From an uncultured Eubacteriales bacterium (lineage in GTDB: Bacteria > Bacillota > Clostridia > Christensenellales > CAG-314): 28,741 nucleotides of DNA. How positions within the stretch are numbered: the stretch's first letter is position 1; every line of letters begins with the position of its first letter. The notes beneath the pieces were generated by a model. The model did no database searches. It was not told where the DNA came from and was given only the letters and a program-made list of their open reading frames with translations. The translations under genes and the position numbers were made by a program. This document shows positions 15,324 through 24,398 of the stretch, piece by piece. The stretch is taken from contig URET01000016.1 in the NCBI GenBank assembly GCA_900546875.1, forward strand, positions 1 through 28,741. The letters are read 5' to 3'.

Positions 15324-15923
15324 ATCAATTCAACGATTCGTTTCATGATGTTATCAGATTTTAACCGTTATTTCTTTACGTGACGGGAGTTTTTATTTTT
15401 TGTATGTCTGAAATATCAGGCTTTGCTCAGTCAGTCCCATGCTCAGGTATGGATGCCGGATATCCCCGAGCCCGGGGATCCCGTGTGATTCAAATTGCCG
15501 CGATCTCTGTCATGAGCGAACTGCAATTGCAGTATTTTGATTCTGACGGATATTGCCGGGGAGGTTTTGCGCGCGGTTTTTTCGTGTGCGGGGCAGCCCG
15601 AAAGGTTTTCGGGAGTAAATTTTACCGGGCTTTAATGGACATTGTGCAGGCAGGGGATCTGCGGGGTTTTACCGAATGCTTTTCTTCGGGGCATTTCGGC
15701 AAGGTTTTTCTTTATCGCTGCCTGACGGACAGTTTTATAATTGCCTGAGCTCGTATAAAATAGTATAAGTATATTCATCTTTGCGTTATAATCGATAGAC
15801 ATTAATCTTTTTTTATGATAAAATGATTGCGGCATATCTGCTTCGTTGGAAATCAAAGTTTTTGCAAAGAAGCTTTTGCCGGGTCCGGACAGAACGCGTT
15901 TGCATGGGAGAAGTTTTTTGCCG
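15324..15923. other. Divergent intergenic region upstream of the flippase-like gene
   Basis: Near its right end are two overlapping promoter candidates for the rightward operon: TTGCCT (15741-15746) with TATAAG (15764-15769, 17-nt spacer), and a TATAAT at 15787-15792 with a poor -35. A 122-residue rightward frame (GTG 15380 to 15748) lacks a ribosome binding site and any family signal. A 7-bp ATCCCCG/CGGGGAT hairpin lies near 15462-15480. Nothing else is supported. Confidence 0.4.
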
Positions 15924-17156
15924 ATGGAAAAAAAAGACAAAAAGCAGCTTTTGAATCTTAAAATGGATGTTGAGGAAGCAATTCCTCCCGAATTGGCGGA
16001 AGAGAAATATCAGGCGTCCAAGGAAAGTTATAAAGAGTTGACCAATAAAAAGAAAAGCAGTAAAAGCAAACTTCTTTCTTTGCTTTTCTTTTTGGTGAAT
16101 ATTGTTGTGGTCGTCATTATTGCCGTAATGGAATTTTCCGACGAAAACAGGGACGCTGCTTCTGTAGGGGAGGCTCTTTCCCTTATCGGGCAAAACAGCA
16201 TTTTTCTCCTTTGTATTTTAGGGCTTATTGTGGTTTTTTATCTGCTGGATATGCTGAAAATGGCTTTGCTTATGAAGTCGTCGACAGGCAAGTTCCGCTG
16301 GGGCACGGCGCTCAAGTCATCGGTTTTATGTAAATACTATGATAATATAACTCCTTTCGGATCCGGAGGACAGCCGTTTCAGATGTATTATCTGAGCCGG
16401 AAGATTCCCATCGGTCCGGCCACAAGCCTGCCGCTCATCAATTTTTTCATTACTCAGCTTGCTTTTTTCATTATCTGCGTAGTCGATTTCATATTTTTCC
16501 CCGCTGACGTTTCAAGCGCGGTATTAGTGATGGCCTATGGCGGCGCCATACTGTATATAATAGTACCGTTTCTTGCCGTGCTTTTCAGCTTTATGCCGCG
16601 GATCATTGACAAGACCCTTACCTTCATCGTGATCACCGGCGCAAAGATGCACCTTATCAAGGAACCGGATAAAACTTTGAAAAAGTGGATCAGCAATGTG
16701 GTGGAATATCGAGATGTTTTTAAGCTTTTCACCAAAAATATAGGAATAGTTTTCATAGTATTCGTGCTTTCGGTGATGCAGTGCGTATCTCTTCATTCGA
16801 TACCTTATTTCGTATTCCGTCTTTTCGGAGTGACCGATATCGACTGGTGGAAAATCACCGTAATGACCACTTATATCTACTCAGCGATAACCTTCATCCC
16901 CACTCCCGGAAACAGCGGCGCGGCAGAAGGGACTTTTTATGCCATATTTGCTTCGTTGGGTGGTTTTCTTTTCTGGGGGATGCTCATATGGCGGCTTGCG
17001 GTATTTTATCTTGTGATACTTGTCGGCCTTTGCTTTATTTTTGTCGATTCCGTGAGGAAATACAGAAGAGCCGCACATTTTGCGGATGCGAAATCGGAGG
17101 AATCGGATAAGCTGCCGGCTGACTCGGAAGACGGTCCGCCTCCTTCGGAAGAATGA
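15924..17156 (+). CDS. Flippase-like membrane protein, lysylphosphatidylglycerol synthase TM-region (YbhN/UPF0104) family
   Basis: The protein is about 410 residues from ATG 15924. A TTG at 15918 has a better-spaced GGGAG (7 nt) and is an alternative start. A charged Lys-rich N-terminal segment is followed by about eight membrane helices. The family resembles the flippase half of MprF; typical features are ITPFGSGGQPFQMYYL after helix 2 and a TPGNSGAAEGTF motif in the second half. The C-terminus is acidic and Pro-rich. No catalytic lysyl-transferase domain is present, so it is likely a lipid or polyprenyl-linked substrate transporter, not a synthase. It lies 24 bp upstream of pth, probably in the same operon. 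Confidence 0.85.
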   Translation: MEKKDKKQLLNLKMDVEEAIPPELAEEKYQASKESYKELTNKKKSSKSKLLSLLFFLVNIVVVVIIAVMEFSDENRDAASVGEALSLIGQNSIFLLCILGLIVVFYLLDMLKMALLMKSSTGKFRWGTALKSSVLCKYYDNITPFGSGGQPFQMYYLSRKIPIGPATSLPLINFFITQLAFFIICVVDFIFFPADVSSAVLVMAYGGAILYIIVPFLAVLFSFMPRIIDKTLTFIVITGAKMHLIKEPDKTLKKWISNVVEYRDVFKLFTKNIGIVFIVFVLSVMQCVSLHSIPYFVFRLFGVTDIDWWKITVMTTYIYSAITFIPTPGNSGAAEGTFYAIFASLGGFLFWGMLIWRLAVFYLVILVGLCFIFVDSVRKYRRAAHFADAKSEESDKLPADSEDGPPPSEE

Positions 17157-17180
17157 CAATAAGGCGGCGGGAGTGTAAAT

Positions 17181-17753
17181 ATGTATCTGATCATCGGATT
17201 GGGAAATCCCGGCGAAAAGTACGCCGATACCTACCATAATCTGGGCTTTATGTGCGCCGACGCACTTGCCGCCCGGTTGGATGTCCGGTTCACTAAAAAC
17301 GAATGCCGGGCTCTGACCGCTCATGCTCGGATCGGCAGGGAAAAGGTGGTTATTGCCAAGCCTTTCACTTTTATGAATCTTTCGGGAGAAAGTGCCGCGG
17401 AGCTGGTGAATAAGTATAAGACGGAAAAAGAAAAGTTCCTCGTGATTTACGACGACTTCGAACTTCCTGCCGGAAGTATCAGGATAAGGTATACGGGCAG
17501 CGCCGGTACACATAACGGAATGAAAAACGTCGTGGCGCGTTGCGGGACCGAAGATATCTATAGGATCCGCATCGGAGCCGGACCGCTTCCCGAACATTAC
17601 GATATCGTGGATTTTGTGCTTTCTTCGATCTCCGCAGAGAGAAAAGCTATCCTCGCTCCTGCAATAGACAGAGCCGCCGAAGCCGCGTATGCTTTTGCCG
17701 GGGGAGAAAGTATAGAAAAAGTAATGGCGGAATATAATCTGAAAGTAAAATGA
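17181..17753 (+). CDS. pth: Peptidyl-tRNA hydrolase
   Basis: Pth cleaves the ester bond of peptidyl-tRNAs released by stalled ribosomes, recycling the tRNA in the cytoplasm. The 190 residues match the family length. Motifs are GLGNPGEKY at 6-14 with Asn9, the catalytic His19 in TYHN (usually TRHN), KPFTFMNLSG near 60, Asp91/92 in YDDFELPAG, and GTHNGMKN near 109-116 where GGHNG is usual. GGGAG lies 5-9 nt before the ATG. A 30-bp tandem repeat starts in the last codons and spans the stop codon. Confidence 0.96.
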   Translation: MYLIIGLGNPGEKYADTYHNLGFMCADALAARLDVRFTKNECRALTAHARIGREKVVIAKPFTFMNLSGESAAELVNKYKTEKEKFLVIYDDFELPAGSIRIRYTGSAGTHNGMKNVVARCGTEDIYRIRIGAGPLPEHYDIVDFVLSSISAERKAILAPAIDRAAEAAYAFAGGESIEKVMAEYNLKVK

Positions 17754-17816
17754 TTTTCGGAATAAAATCATAAAGTAAAATGATTTTCGGAATAAGATCA
17801 TAAAGTAAAATGATTT
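17742..17816 (+). repeat. 30-bp tandem repeat spanning the pth stop codon
   Basis: Two full units (17742-17771 and 17772-17801, one mismatch) and a 15-bp partial (17802-17816). Each unit begins AAAGTAAAATGA, so each carries the pth terminal codons Lys-Val-Lys and the stop. Confidence 0.95.
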
Positions 17817-17856
17817 GAAGAGGCTTGTCCGCCTTTATGCGGATCAGAAAGCTTCA

Positions 17857-17918
17857 GACGGCGCCGGAAAAAGCACACATGTGAAATCAAGGGGATTTCA
17901 GTATTGGGCAGCGCCGTC
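17857..17918 (+). promoter_or_regulatory. Structured leader immediately upstream of mfd
   Basis: GACGGCGC (17857-17864) pairs with GCGCCGTC (17911-17918), enclosing a second hairpin TGAAATC/GATTTCA (17882-17888 and 17894-17900). The outer stem ends directly before the GGGGGG ribosome binding site of mfd (ATG 17930). There is no T-run, so it is not a terminator; it might influence mfd translation. No known riboswitch class is recognised. Confidence 0.45.
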
Positions 17919-17929
17919 GGGGGGAAATA

Positions 17930-20900
17930 ATGTTCACCGAACTGTATGGCTACCCCTGTTACAGAAAAATACTCGACAATATCCGCGGTAAAATAAATAC
18001 CGCGGTTTTCGGCGTGCCCGAAAGCGAAGCGGCTTTTATTGCCGCCGGTATCGGAAAGCCCGTATTCATGGTGGCTCCCGATTTTCTTACCGCAAAGCGT
18101 CTGGTAAGACAGCTCAACGCTTTGGGGGGCGATTTTGTGTATATGCCTTTCGAGGATGACGCTTTGATCTTCAAAAAGAGGTCGGCACGTTCCTTTTCAG
18201 CGGAAAAGGCTCTTGCGCTTTACAGGATCCTCGAAGGCGGAAACGTGGTTGTTCCGGCGGAAGCCCTCATGCGGCTTTATCCCGAACAGGGGCTTTTTTC
18301 ACGAAATATCTTTACAATAAAATCCGACGAAGAGGTGTCTCCTTTGTATTTGGCGTCTGCCCTGACGGCGGCAGGCTACAGGAGGACTTCTTTGGTCGAA
18401 AATGCAGGAGATTTTTCACTGAGGGGAGATATTCTCGATATTTTTTCGCCTTCAGAGGAATTGCCGGTTAGGATAGAGTTTTTCGGCGATACCCCCGAAC
18501 GCATGCGCTTTTTCAGTCCCGAAACCCATACCTCGCTCCGGGAAGCCGACAGCATTACCGTAATTCCTGTCTGCGACGTTTTCCCCGAGGACGCTCCTTC
18601 CGCCGTTGAAAAACTGAAAAAATACGGCAAAAAGCTTTCTCCGGACGCGCGTGCGCGTTTTGAGGCCATTTCCTCCGAACTTGAAACCTCTCCGGATAAC
18701 CCGTGGCTGCTTCCTTATGCGAAATATTCGCTTGTTTCGGATTACCTTTCTCAGGAAAGCATAACGGTCTGGCTGGAACCGAAGCATATCACTGACAGAC
18801 TTCAGAGACTGTATAAAGAATATGTCTCCCGTACCGGCTTTCTTATGGAGAGAGGAGAAATAGCCGAGGGTGTCGCGGAAAGCTTCCCCGACCCCGAGAC
18901 CGCACTTAACGCTCCTATGGGGAAATGCTGCGGACTGGCGTTTCAGTCTATTGCGGCGTCGGGCTTTTTTGCTGCAGCCGATACCGTCGGGCTTTCTTCT
19001 TCGCGCACTTCTTCTTACCGCATGAATATGCAGCAGATAGCCTCGGATCTGGATTTCTGGCTGAAGGAAGGATATCGGGTGGGGATTTTCACGGGTAACC
19101 GCGAAAATGCCGAAAGACTGAATGCTTTTCTTTCCGATAATAACGTCGCGCTGAATATCAGGGAGGATTTCAGCGACTCCCTCGTCAACGGATGTATAAT
19201 CGCAAAAAGCTTTGAAGACGGATTTATAAGCCGTTCTGCCCGGCTCGTGCTTTTAGGGGACAACCGTTTGTACGCCCGCGAAAACGTAAGAAGACTGAGC
19301 CGAAGAGGTAAAAACGCCTTTCTCGCCGTGGAGGAAGGGGACTACGTCGTGCATGAAACGCACGGTATCGGACTTTGCGCAGGAGTCACCACGATCTCCG
19401 GCGAAAACGGAGACAAGGATTATATCGTGGTCAAGTACCGCAATAACGATACTTTGTATGTACCGGTGGAACTGAGCGACATCCTGTCCAAATACAGCGG
19501 TTCCGATACCGCTCCGCGGCTTTCCGCTCTGGGAGGAGGCGAGTTTGAAAAAGTAAAGGCGAAGGTCAAGTCGGGGATAAAGGAGATGACCGTGGACCTC
19601 GTCAGGCTTTACACCCAAAGAGAGCGTCCGAGAGGCTTCAGATATAAAGACACCGGCTATCTCGAAGAAGCCTTTGCTCAAGCTTTTCCATATAAGGAAA
19701 CGGATGATCAGCTGAGATGTATCGAAGAAATAAACAAGGACTTGTCTTCGGAAAAAATAATGGATCGTCTTCTGGTCGGTGACGTGGGATTCGGGAAAAC
19801 CGAGGTGGCGATGCGCGCGGCTTTCAAAGTGGCAGCCAACGGCAGACAGGTAGTGCTAATGGCTCCTACGACTATCCTTTCCGAACAACATAAAAATACC
19901 TTTATCGAACGTTTCAGTCCTTTTAATATAAAGGTGGTTTGTCTTAACCGGTTCCGCACTTCGGAAGAAACTTCGCGTATCCTGAAAGAGATAAAAAGCG
20001 GCGAAGCCGAGATAATCATAGGTACCCATAAGCTTTTAAGCAAGAAGATAGAGTATAAGGATATGGGATTGCTCATCCTCGACGAGGAACAACGCTTCGG
20101 AGTCGAGCACAAGGAGCTTCTCAAAACAATCCAGACAAATGTGGACGTATTGAGTATGTCGGCGACCCCGATCCCGCGTACGCTTCATATGGCGTTGACC
20201 GGAATACGCGACATAAGCACCATAAATTCACCCCCGGCCGAAAGACTGCCCGTGGAAAGCTTTGTTGTGGAGGATTCGCCCGCTTTGATACGAGACGTTA
20301 TAATAAGGGAGATTTCGAGAAAAGGTCAGGTGTTTCTTGTCTACAACAGGGTGGAGACCATAGACGCCTTCTCTGCCGGGATCAGAGAGCTTGTGCCTGA
20401 GGCGCGTATCGCCGTGGCGCACGGCAGAATGCCCGAAAAAGAACTCGAAAACGCCGTTATCGCGTTTGCGCACGGCGAAAAGGACGTGATGATCTGCACG
20501 ACTATCATCGAAAACGGCATCGATATCCCAGACGCCAATACCCTTATCGTTTATGACGCTGACAATCTGGGACTTTCTCAGCTTTATCAGCTCAAAGGCA
20601 GGGTGGGCAGAAGCAATAAGCCCGCTTTCGCCTATTTTGTGTACCGAGAAAATAAAATACTTTCCGATATCGCCTATAAAAGACTTTCGGGCATAATGGA
20701 AAACTACGAACTCGGAAGCGGTTTCAAAATCGCCATGAAAGACCTTGAGATCAGAGGCGCGGGGAACGTTTTGGGAAGAGAACAGCACGGTCATATGGAA
20801 AAGGTCGGTTACGATATGTATGTGAAGCTTCTTGAGGAAGTGGTTGCGGAGGCAAAAGGGGAAGAGTCTCCTTCGAGAAAGACTGCTTCCATAGAAGTAG

Positions 20901-21316
20901 ACCTCGACGCACATGTGCCTTCGGGGTATATAGAAAGCAGCGAAGCGCGCATGGATTTTTACCGTCGTCTTGCAGAAGTCTCCGATTACTCTCAGAAAAC
21001 AGCTCTCGCCGATGAACTCAAAGATATATACGGCTCTTTGCCTAAGCCCGTTTCCAATCTCCTGGATATCGCCGAACTGAAAGCCGCATGCAAACGCGTC
21101 GGCGCAGAAAAACTCGTCATCAATAAGCGTCAGGTAAAACTCGTTGTCCCCAACAGCGGAAAAATACTCAAAGCGATCTCCGCTTTTTCTTCTCTTTTGA
21201 AACTGGAAACCGAAGGCAACAACCTGTCGGTGAATTTCCGTTTCAAAAACAAATCTCCGAAATACGCTGTTTCCGCGGTGAGGGCTTTTCTTGAAATCGC
21301 CGGGTCGGACGAGTGA
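17930..21316 (+). CDS. mfd: Transcription-repair coupling factor
   Basis: Mfd displaces RNA polymerase stalled at DNA lesions and recruits UvrA for nucleotide excision repair. The protein is 1128 residues, typical for the family. An N-terminal UvrB-like module (about 1-340) is followed by the polymerase-binding CarD/RID domain (about 460-550), which contains EEGDYVVHETHGIGLC. The translocase follows: Walker A GDVGFGKT at 617-624, DEEQ box at 718-721 with RFGVEHKE, SATPIPRTL, and motif VI KGRVGRSNK. The TRG motif region (RGAGNVLGREQHG) and a C-terminal TRCF domain complete it. The start follows a G-rich ribosome binding site. It lies downstream of pth, a common clostridial order. Confidence 0.98.
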   Translation: MFTELYGYPCYRKILDNIRGKINTAVFGVPESEAAFIAAGIGKPVFMVAPDFLTAKRLVRQLNALGGDFVYMPFEDDALIFKKRSARSFSAEKALALYRILEGGNVVVPAEALMRLYPEQGLFSRNIFTIKSDEEVSPLYLASALTAAGYRRTSLVENAGDFSLRGDILDIFSPSEELPVRIEFFGDTPERMRFFSPETHTSLREADSITVIPVCDVFPEDAPSAVEKLKKYGKKLSPDARARFEAISSELETSPDNPWLLPYAKYSLVSDYLSQESITVWLEPKHITDRLQRLYKEYVSRTGFLMERGEIAEGVAESFPDPETALNAPMGKCCGLAFQSIAASGFFAAADTVGLSSSRTSSYRMNMQQIASDLDFWLKEGYRVGIFTGNRENAERLNAFLSDNNVALNIREDFSDSLVNGCIIAKSFEDGFISRSARLVLLGDNRLYARENVRRLSRRGKNAFLAVEEGDYVVHETHGIGLCAGVTTISGENGDKDYIVVKYRNNDTLYVPVELSDILSKYSGSDTAPRLSALGGGEFEKVKAKVKSGIKEMTVDLVRLYTQRERPRGFRYKDTGYLEEAFAQAFPYKETDDQLRCIEEINKDLSSEKIMDRLLVGDVGFGKTEVAMRAAFKVAANGRQVVLMAPTTILSEQHKNTFIERFSPFNIKVVCLNRFRTSEETSRILKEIKSGEAEIIIGTHKLLSKKIEYKDMGLLILDEEQRFGVEHKELLKTIQTNVDVLSMSATPIPRTLHMALTGIRDISTINSPPAERLPVESFVVEDSPALIRDVIIREISRKGQVFLVYNRVETIDAFSAGIRELVPEARIAVAHGRMPEKELENAVIAFAHGEKDVMICTTIIENGIDIPDANTLIVYDADNLGLSQLYQLKGRVGRSNKPAFAYFVYRENKILSDIAYKRLSGIMENYELGSGFKIAMKDLEIRGAGNVLGREQHGHMEKVGYDMYVKLLEEVVAEAKGEESPSRKTASIEVDLDAHVPSGYIESSEARMDFYRRLAEVSDYSQKTALADELKDIYGSLPKPVSNLLDIAELKAACKRVGAEKLVINKRQVKLVVPNSGKILKAISAFSSLLKLETEGNNLSVNFRFKNKSPKYAVSAVRAFLEIAGSDE

Positions 21317-21352
21317 TCCGGCAGCGGAACGGCGCGCCTTTCGTTATGCAAA

Positions 21353-21405
21353 ACGGGAAACGGCAAGGGTTCAGTCTTTTTGTGCTGCCGATCCCGTTTT
21401 TTTTT
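21353..21405 (+). terminator. Terminator of mfd
   Basis: A two-part stem pairs ACGGGA with TCCCGT (21353-21358 / 21392-21397) and CGGCA with TGCCG (21361-21365 / 21386-21390), followed by a run of nine T residues. It lies 36 nt after the mfd stop. Confidence 0.85.
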
Positions 21406-21538
21406 CTTTTTTTCAGCTCCTGCGCTCAAGGGAAGGGATTTCCGTTCGGACAGAGATGTTTTCCGGGAATTCTGTCACTGAAGGAAAATGCGGGGAAGAG
21501 AATTTCAGCGTAAAATCTGAAAAAGGGGTTTTAAACGA

Positions 21539-21567
21539 TTGCACTTCGTGCGGATATTTTGTATAAT
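21539..21567 (+). promoter_or_regulatory. Promoter of the PrsA/SurA-like lipoprotein gene
   Basis: TTGCAC (21539-21544), a 17-nt spacer and a perfect TATAAT (21562-21567). The leader carries a weak ACGG/CCGT hairpin followed by TTTTTT (about 21574-21597), possibly an attenuator. The remaining 21406-21538 shows no gene. Confidence 0.75.
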
Positions 21568-21629
21568 ACTACGTACGGGTCAAAATCCGTCTTTTTTGGT
21601 AGTGTAAAACATACAAGGAGCAAATGAGA

Positions 21630-23372
21630 ATGCGTAAGTTTTTAAGGATTATCGGAATAGCAGTGGCAATAGCGGCGGTTTTTGTTCTGGCAAGCTGTTC
21701 CTTTATTCAGCGTAACGACGACCGTTACAATAATCAGGTGGCCATTAAAGTAGGCGACGAGGAAATTACTCTCAAAGAGATTATGGAATTCTTTGATTCC
21801 AATGCGGCTAATTATATCAACGCCGGATATGACATTCAGGTAGTGTGGGATGCGCTTTTTCCTCAGTATGTCCAGCAGATGATCGCTGTAAACGAATATA
21901 AAAAGGGATATACCGGTACGCTTTACAGCGGCGAGCGGAGCAATAAGTATGACGACGGGAAGTATTATACCGAGGACGAGCTCATTTATCTCGAGAAATC
22001 TCTTCAGGTCAATATACTCGATTCTCTCGAAAGCACTCTCGAAAGCGAGCTTACCGAAAGAGGATATACCTTCAGCGAAAGCACTGATTCGGAGCGAGCC
22101 GAACTTACCGAAATCATAATAGACACCAATCTTTCGGTAACTGCAAGGAATGAAGCTTATAATCCCAAAGAGCTTAATAAGACTCTTGAAAAATATAAGA
22201 TTCAGGCTACAACTCAAGATGTTGATTATGTCTTTACCGATCCTGAGGACGAAAGACTGCTTGCTGCAGTTGAAAAGCTCAATGATCGCAAAGCGGAGTC
22301 TGATGACGAAATAACTCCGGAACTTTATGTCGAAGTTCAGCAGTCCGTGCTTCAGAAGTTTGAAAGAACTCTTCTCGACAGCAGCTATGATTCCGTTGCC
22401 GATTATCTTGAGTCAAGGATGAACCTTCTTATCAGTCAACAGCTTTATGTCGATTATCAGTATCAGTACGGCAGCAAGATCGAGGAAAGAGACATGAATG
22501 CAGAGCTTCAGCGTAAGCTGGACAATCTTGTGGCTCAGGCTGTCGAAAGCTATACGCTTAATCCTGCTTCCTTTGCCACGTTTGTGACGGATCTCGATTC
22601 TTCATCTTTTATTTATTATGTTCCCGAGCAGTATGTAGGGAAATACGGGTTCGTAAAGAATCTGCTCATTCCTTTCAGCGAGGATCAGACTTCTCAGCTT
22701 GAGACCGTGCTCAAGAAGTTCGGTGAAAACAGCGACACTTATCTCAGTGTGCGCGCTGAGCTTGCCACAGAAATTCTTGTCACCGATTTTATCGACGCCC
22801 CTGACGCTGATGACAGCGAAAAAGCCAACGCCGGTTTCATTATCGACGGCTATAACGTCGTGGGAAGCACCTTCTTCGATGAATTGCTCCGGGATATCAC
22901 ACCGCATGAGTTTGTGGAGCTTATGTTCAGGTACAATACTGACACCGCTCAGCATAATGCCGCCTATGATTACGTCATAGCCAAGGACGAACCTGACGTA
23001 ACGGGGACCGCCGATACTTGGGTCAAGGAATTTGCCGAGGTGGCCAGAGCCCTTGCCAAGGACGGGACCGTCGGAGGTATAGGTTATGCTTTGACTTCTT
23101 ACGGAGTCCATATCATTTATTACAGCGGAGACGTCACGGCGGATAATTTCGATTGGTCCACGAAACTCGAATCGCCTCAGTACGGCGCAGGAAACGCCGC
23201 TTACAGATTTTATAATACCTACTATAACTCCATTCTTTCCGCTCTTTTCTCAAGAGAAATGGACGACCTGAATAAAAAATACGAGGAAGAAGGAGCTATC
23301 GAGTATTTTGAAAACGTCATGAAAGATTATCTTGACGGCTATGGCATAAAGCTTCACGGCAGCGATACCTGA
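21630..23372 (+). CDS. SurA/PrsA-like lipoprotein, probable extracytoplasmic foldase
   Basis: The protein has 580 residues from ATG 21630. I prefer this to ATG 21624, because the AAGGAG site is only 3 nt from the first but 9 nt from the second. A signal peptide ends at lipobox LASC, so it is anchored outside the membrane. Residues from about 35 (VAIKVGDEEITLKEIMEFF) resemble the N-terminal chaperone segment of SurA/PrsA proteins. A region near 460-510 (GTVGGIGYALTSYGVHIIYY) resembles the end of a parvulin domain, but a full canonical PpiC domain is not obvious. It may assist folding of secreted proteins. The long acidic helical middle is typical of divergent clostridial members. It has its own promoter and terminator. 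Confidence 0.75.
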   Translation: MRKFLRIIGIAVAIAAVFVLASCSFIQRNDDRYNNQVAIKVGDEEITLKEIMEFFDSNAANYINAGYDIQVVWDALFPQYVQQMIAVNEYKKGYTGTLYSGERSNKYDDGKYYTEDELIYLEKSLQVNILDSLESTLESELTERGYTFSESTDSERAELTEIIIDTNLSVTARNEAYNPKELNKTLEKYKIQATTQDVDYVFTDPEDERLLAAVEKLNDRKAESDDEITPELYVEVQQSVLQKFERTLLDSSYDSVADYLESRMNLLISQQLYVDYQYQYGSKIEERDMNAELQRKLDNLVAQAVESYTLNPASFATFVTDLDSSSFIYYVPEQYVGKYGFVKNLLIPFSEDQTSQLETVLKKFGENSDTYLSVRAELATEILVTDFIDAPDADDSEKANAGFIIDGYNVVGSTFFDELLRDITPHEFVELMFRYNTDTAQHNAAYDYVIAKDEPDVTGTADTWVKEFAEVARALAKDGTVGGIGYALTSYGVHIIYYSGDVTADNFDWSTKLESPQYGAGNAAYRFYNTYYNSILSALFSREMDDLNKKYEEEGAIEYFENVMKDYLDGYGIKLHGSDT

Positions 23373-23409
23373 TAAGTTCATTGTCCGGGATAAACGAAAA
23401 AACAAGATG

Positions 23410-23440
23410 AGGCGGAGCACGGCTCCGCCTTTATTTTATA
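23410..23440 (+). terminator. Terminator between the convergent foldase and spmB genes
   Basis: A perfect 9-bp stem AGGCGGAGC (23410-23418) / GCTCCGCCT (23422-23430) is followed by TTATTTTATATTTTT. On the other strand a T6 run follows after 7 nt, so it may also serve spmB weakly. Confidence 0.9.
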
Positions 23441-23496
23441 TTTTTATGTATTTTCAAGGTGTATTTACAGGCGCGGTGATATGTACGGACTGTTTT

Positions 23497-24009
23497 TCAC
23501 ATGAATCTGCAGACGACGCAAGCGAAGATCACGGAAAGAAAGGATCCGAAAAGCGCTATCGCCACCGGCTTGAAGGTTTTTTTCACTTTTGTGCCGGCGA
23601 AGTAGACTGCCGAGATGTAAAAGACCGTTTCGCTGGTGCCCATAATGATGGAGGCACATCTTCCGAGATAAGAATCGGCGCCGTATTGATCGTATACGGA
23701 TTGCAGTACTGCAAGAGATCCGCTTCCGGAAAAGGGCTTGATGAATATAAGAGGAAGCAGCTCTTCGGGAATGCCCAAGGGCGTGAGCACAGGCGCCGAA
23801 AGAGTACACAGCAGATTTGTCAGTCCCGATCTGTTCATCAGTTCCAATATGATGAACATAGCCGCGACGTATGCAAAAAGTCTGAAGGCGAGAGGCAGGG
23901 CTTCGGAAGCGCCGGCAGTAAAAGCGTTGTAGGCGTTGACCTTTTTTACCGCCGTGCAGACAAGCAGAAAAATGATGATGGCGGGAAGGAGTATTGTCGA
24001 TATGTCCAT
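23497..24009 (-). CDS. spmB: Spore maturation protein B
   Basis: SpmB is a polytopic membrane protein of the nucleoside-recognition (Gate) fold that, with SpmA, promotes spore core dehydration and heat resistance. The 170 residues match the family length. Conserved segments include NAYNAFTAGASEALPLAFRL, LGIPEELLPLIFIKPFSGSGS, YGADSYLGRCASIIMGTSET and VFYISAVYFAGTKVKK. The ATG at 24009 has no recognisable Shine-Dalgarno; the upstream context is TTTCTGACGTA. It lies 352 bp after spmA, whereas the two normally abut, because the junction has been expanded by a 156-bp tandem duplication. A duplicated 47-codon frame ends 12 nt before this start and might couple its translation. Confidence 0.95.
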   Translation of the reverse strand: MDISTILLPAIIIFLLVCTAVKKVNAYNAFTAGASEALPLAFRLFAYVAAMFIILELMNRSGLTNLLCTLSAPVLTPLGIPEELLPLIFIKPFSGSGSLAVLQSVYDQYGADSYLGRCASIIMGTSETVFYISAVYFAGTKVKKTFKPVAIALFGSFLSVIFACVVCRFM

Positions 24010-24398
24010 TACGTCAGAAATTCAATTATTATATTCATAATCTGAACGAATTAAAAAAACGCGTTGAGTTTTTCGTTTTTCGAAACCGTCCGGGTCGGAT
24101 TTTACCGCCGTGCAGATAAGCAGAAAAATGATGATGGCGGGAAGAAGTATTGTTGATATGTTCATTACGTCAGAAATTCAACAGCTGTATTCGTAAGTCA
24201 GGCGTGTTAAAAAAACGCGTTGAGTTTTTCGTTTTCTGAAACCGTCCGGGTCGTGTTTTACCGCCGTGCAGACAAGCAGGAAAACGATGACGGCGGAAGG
24301 CGTATTGTCGATATGTCCATTACGTCAGAAATTCAGCAGCTGTATTCGTAAGTCAGGCGTGTTAAAAAAACGCGTTGAGTTTTTCGTTTTTCGAAACC
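23944..24398 (-). repeat. 156-bp tandem repeat at the spmA-spmB junction (about 2.9 copies)
   Basis: Units begin at 23944, 24100 and 24256; the third is one base shorter and ends at about 24398, inside the end of spmA. Each unit contains, read leftward, the last codons and stop of spmA, the spacer, and the spmB start with its first 22 or so codons. Copies 1 and 2 are the most similar; copy 3 has acquired an indel. This explains the 352-bp gap between the two genes. Confidence 0.97.
24022..24165 (-). CDS. 47-residue duplicate of the spmB start (decoy frame)
   Basis: The middle repeat copy keeps the spmB start context and encodes MNISTILLPAIIIFLLICTAVK, nearly identical to the first 22 residues of SpmB and forming its first membrane helix. 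A chimeric polar tail (SDPDGFEKRKTQRVF...) derived from the repeat junction follows, with a stop at 24022. It ends 12 nt before the real spmB ATG. Whether it is translated is unknown. The equivalent frame in the third copy (start near 24321) is shifted by a deletion and stops after about 20 codons. Confidence 0.3.
   Translation of the reverse strand: MNISTILLPAIIIFLLICTAVKSDPDGFEKRKTQRVFLIRSDYEYNN

Noticed and set aside
15380..15748. 122-codon rightward frame with GTG start
   Set aside because: No ribosome binding site, no recognised family and odd composition; kept only as part of an intergenic note.
20228..20914. 228-codon leftward frame
   Set aside because: Antisense to the mfd translocase region; a shadow of codon bias.
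23407..24045. 212-codon rightward frame
   Set aside because: Antisense to spmB, which is clearly recognised.
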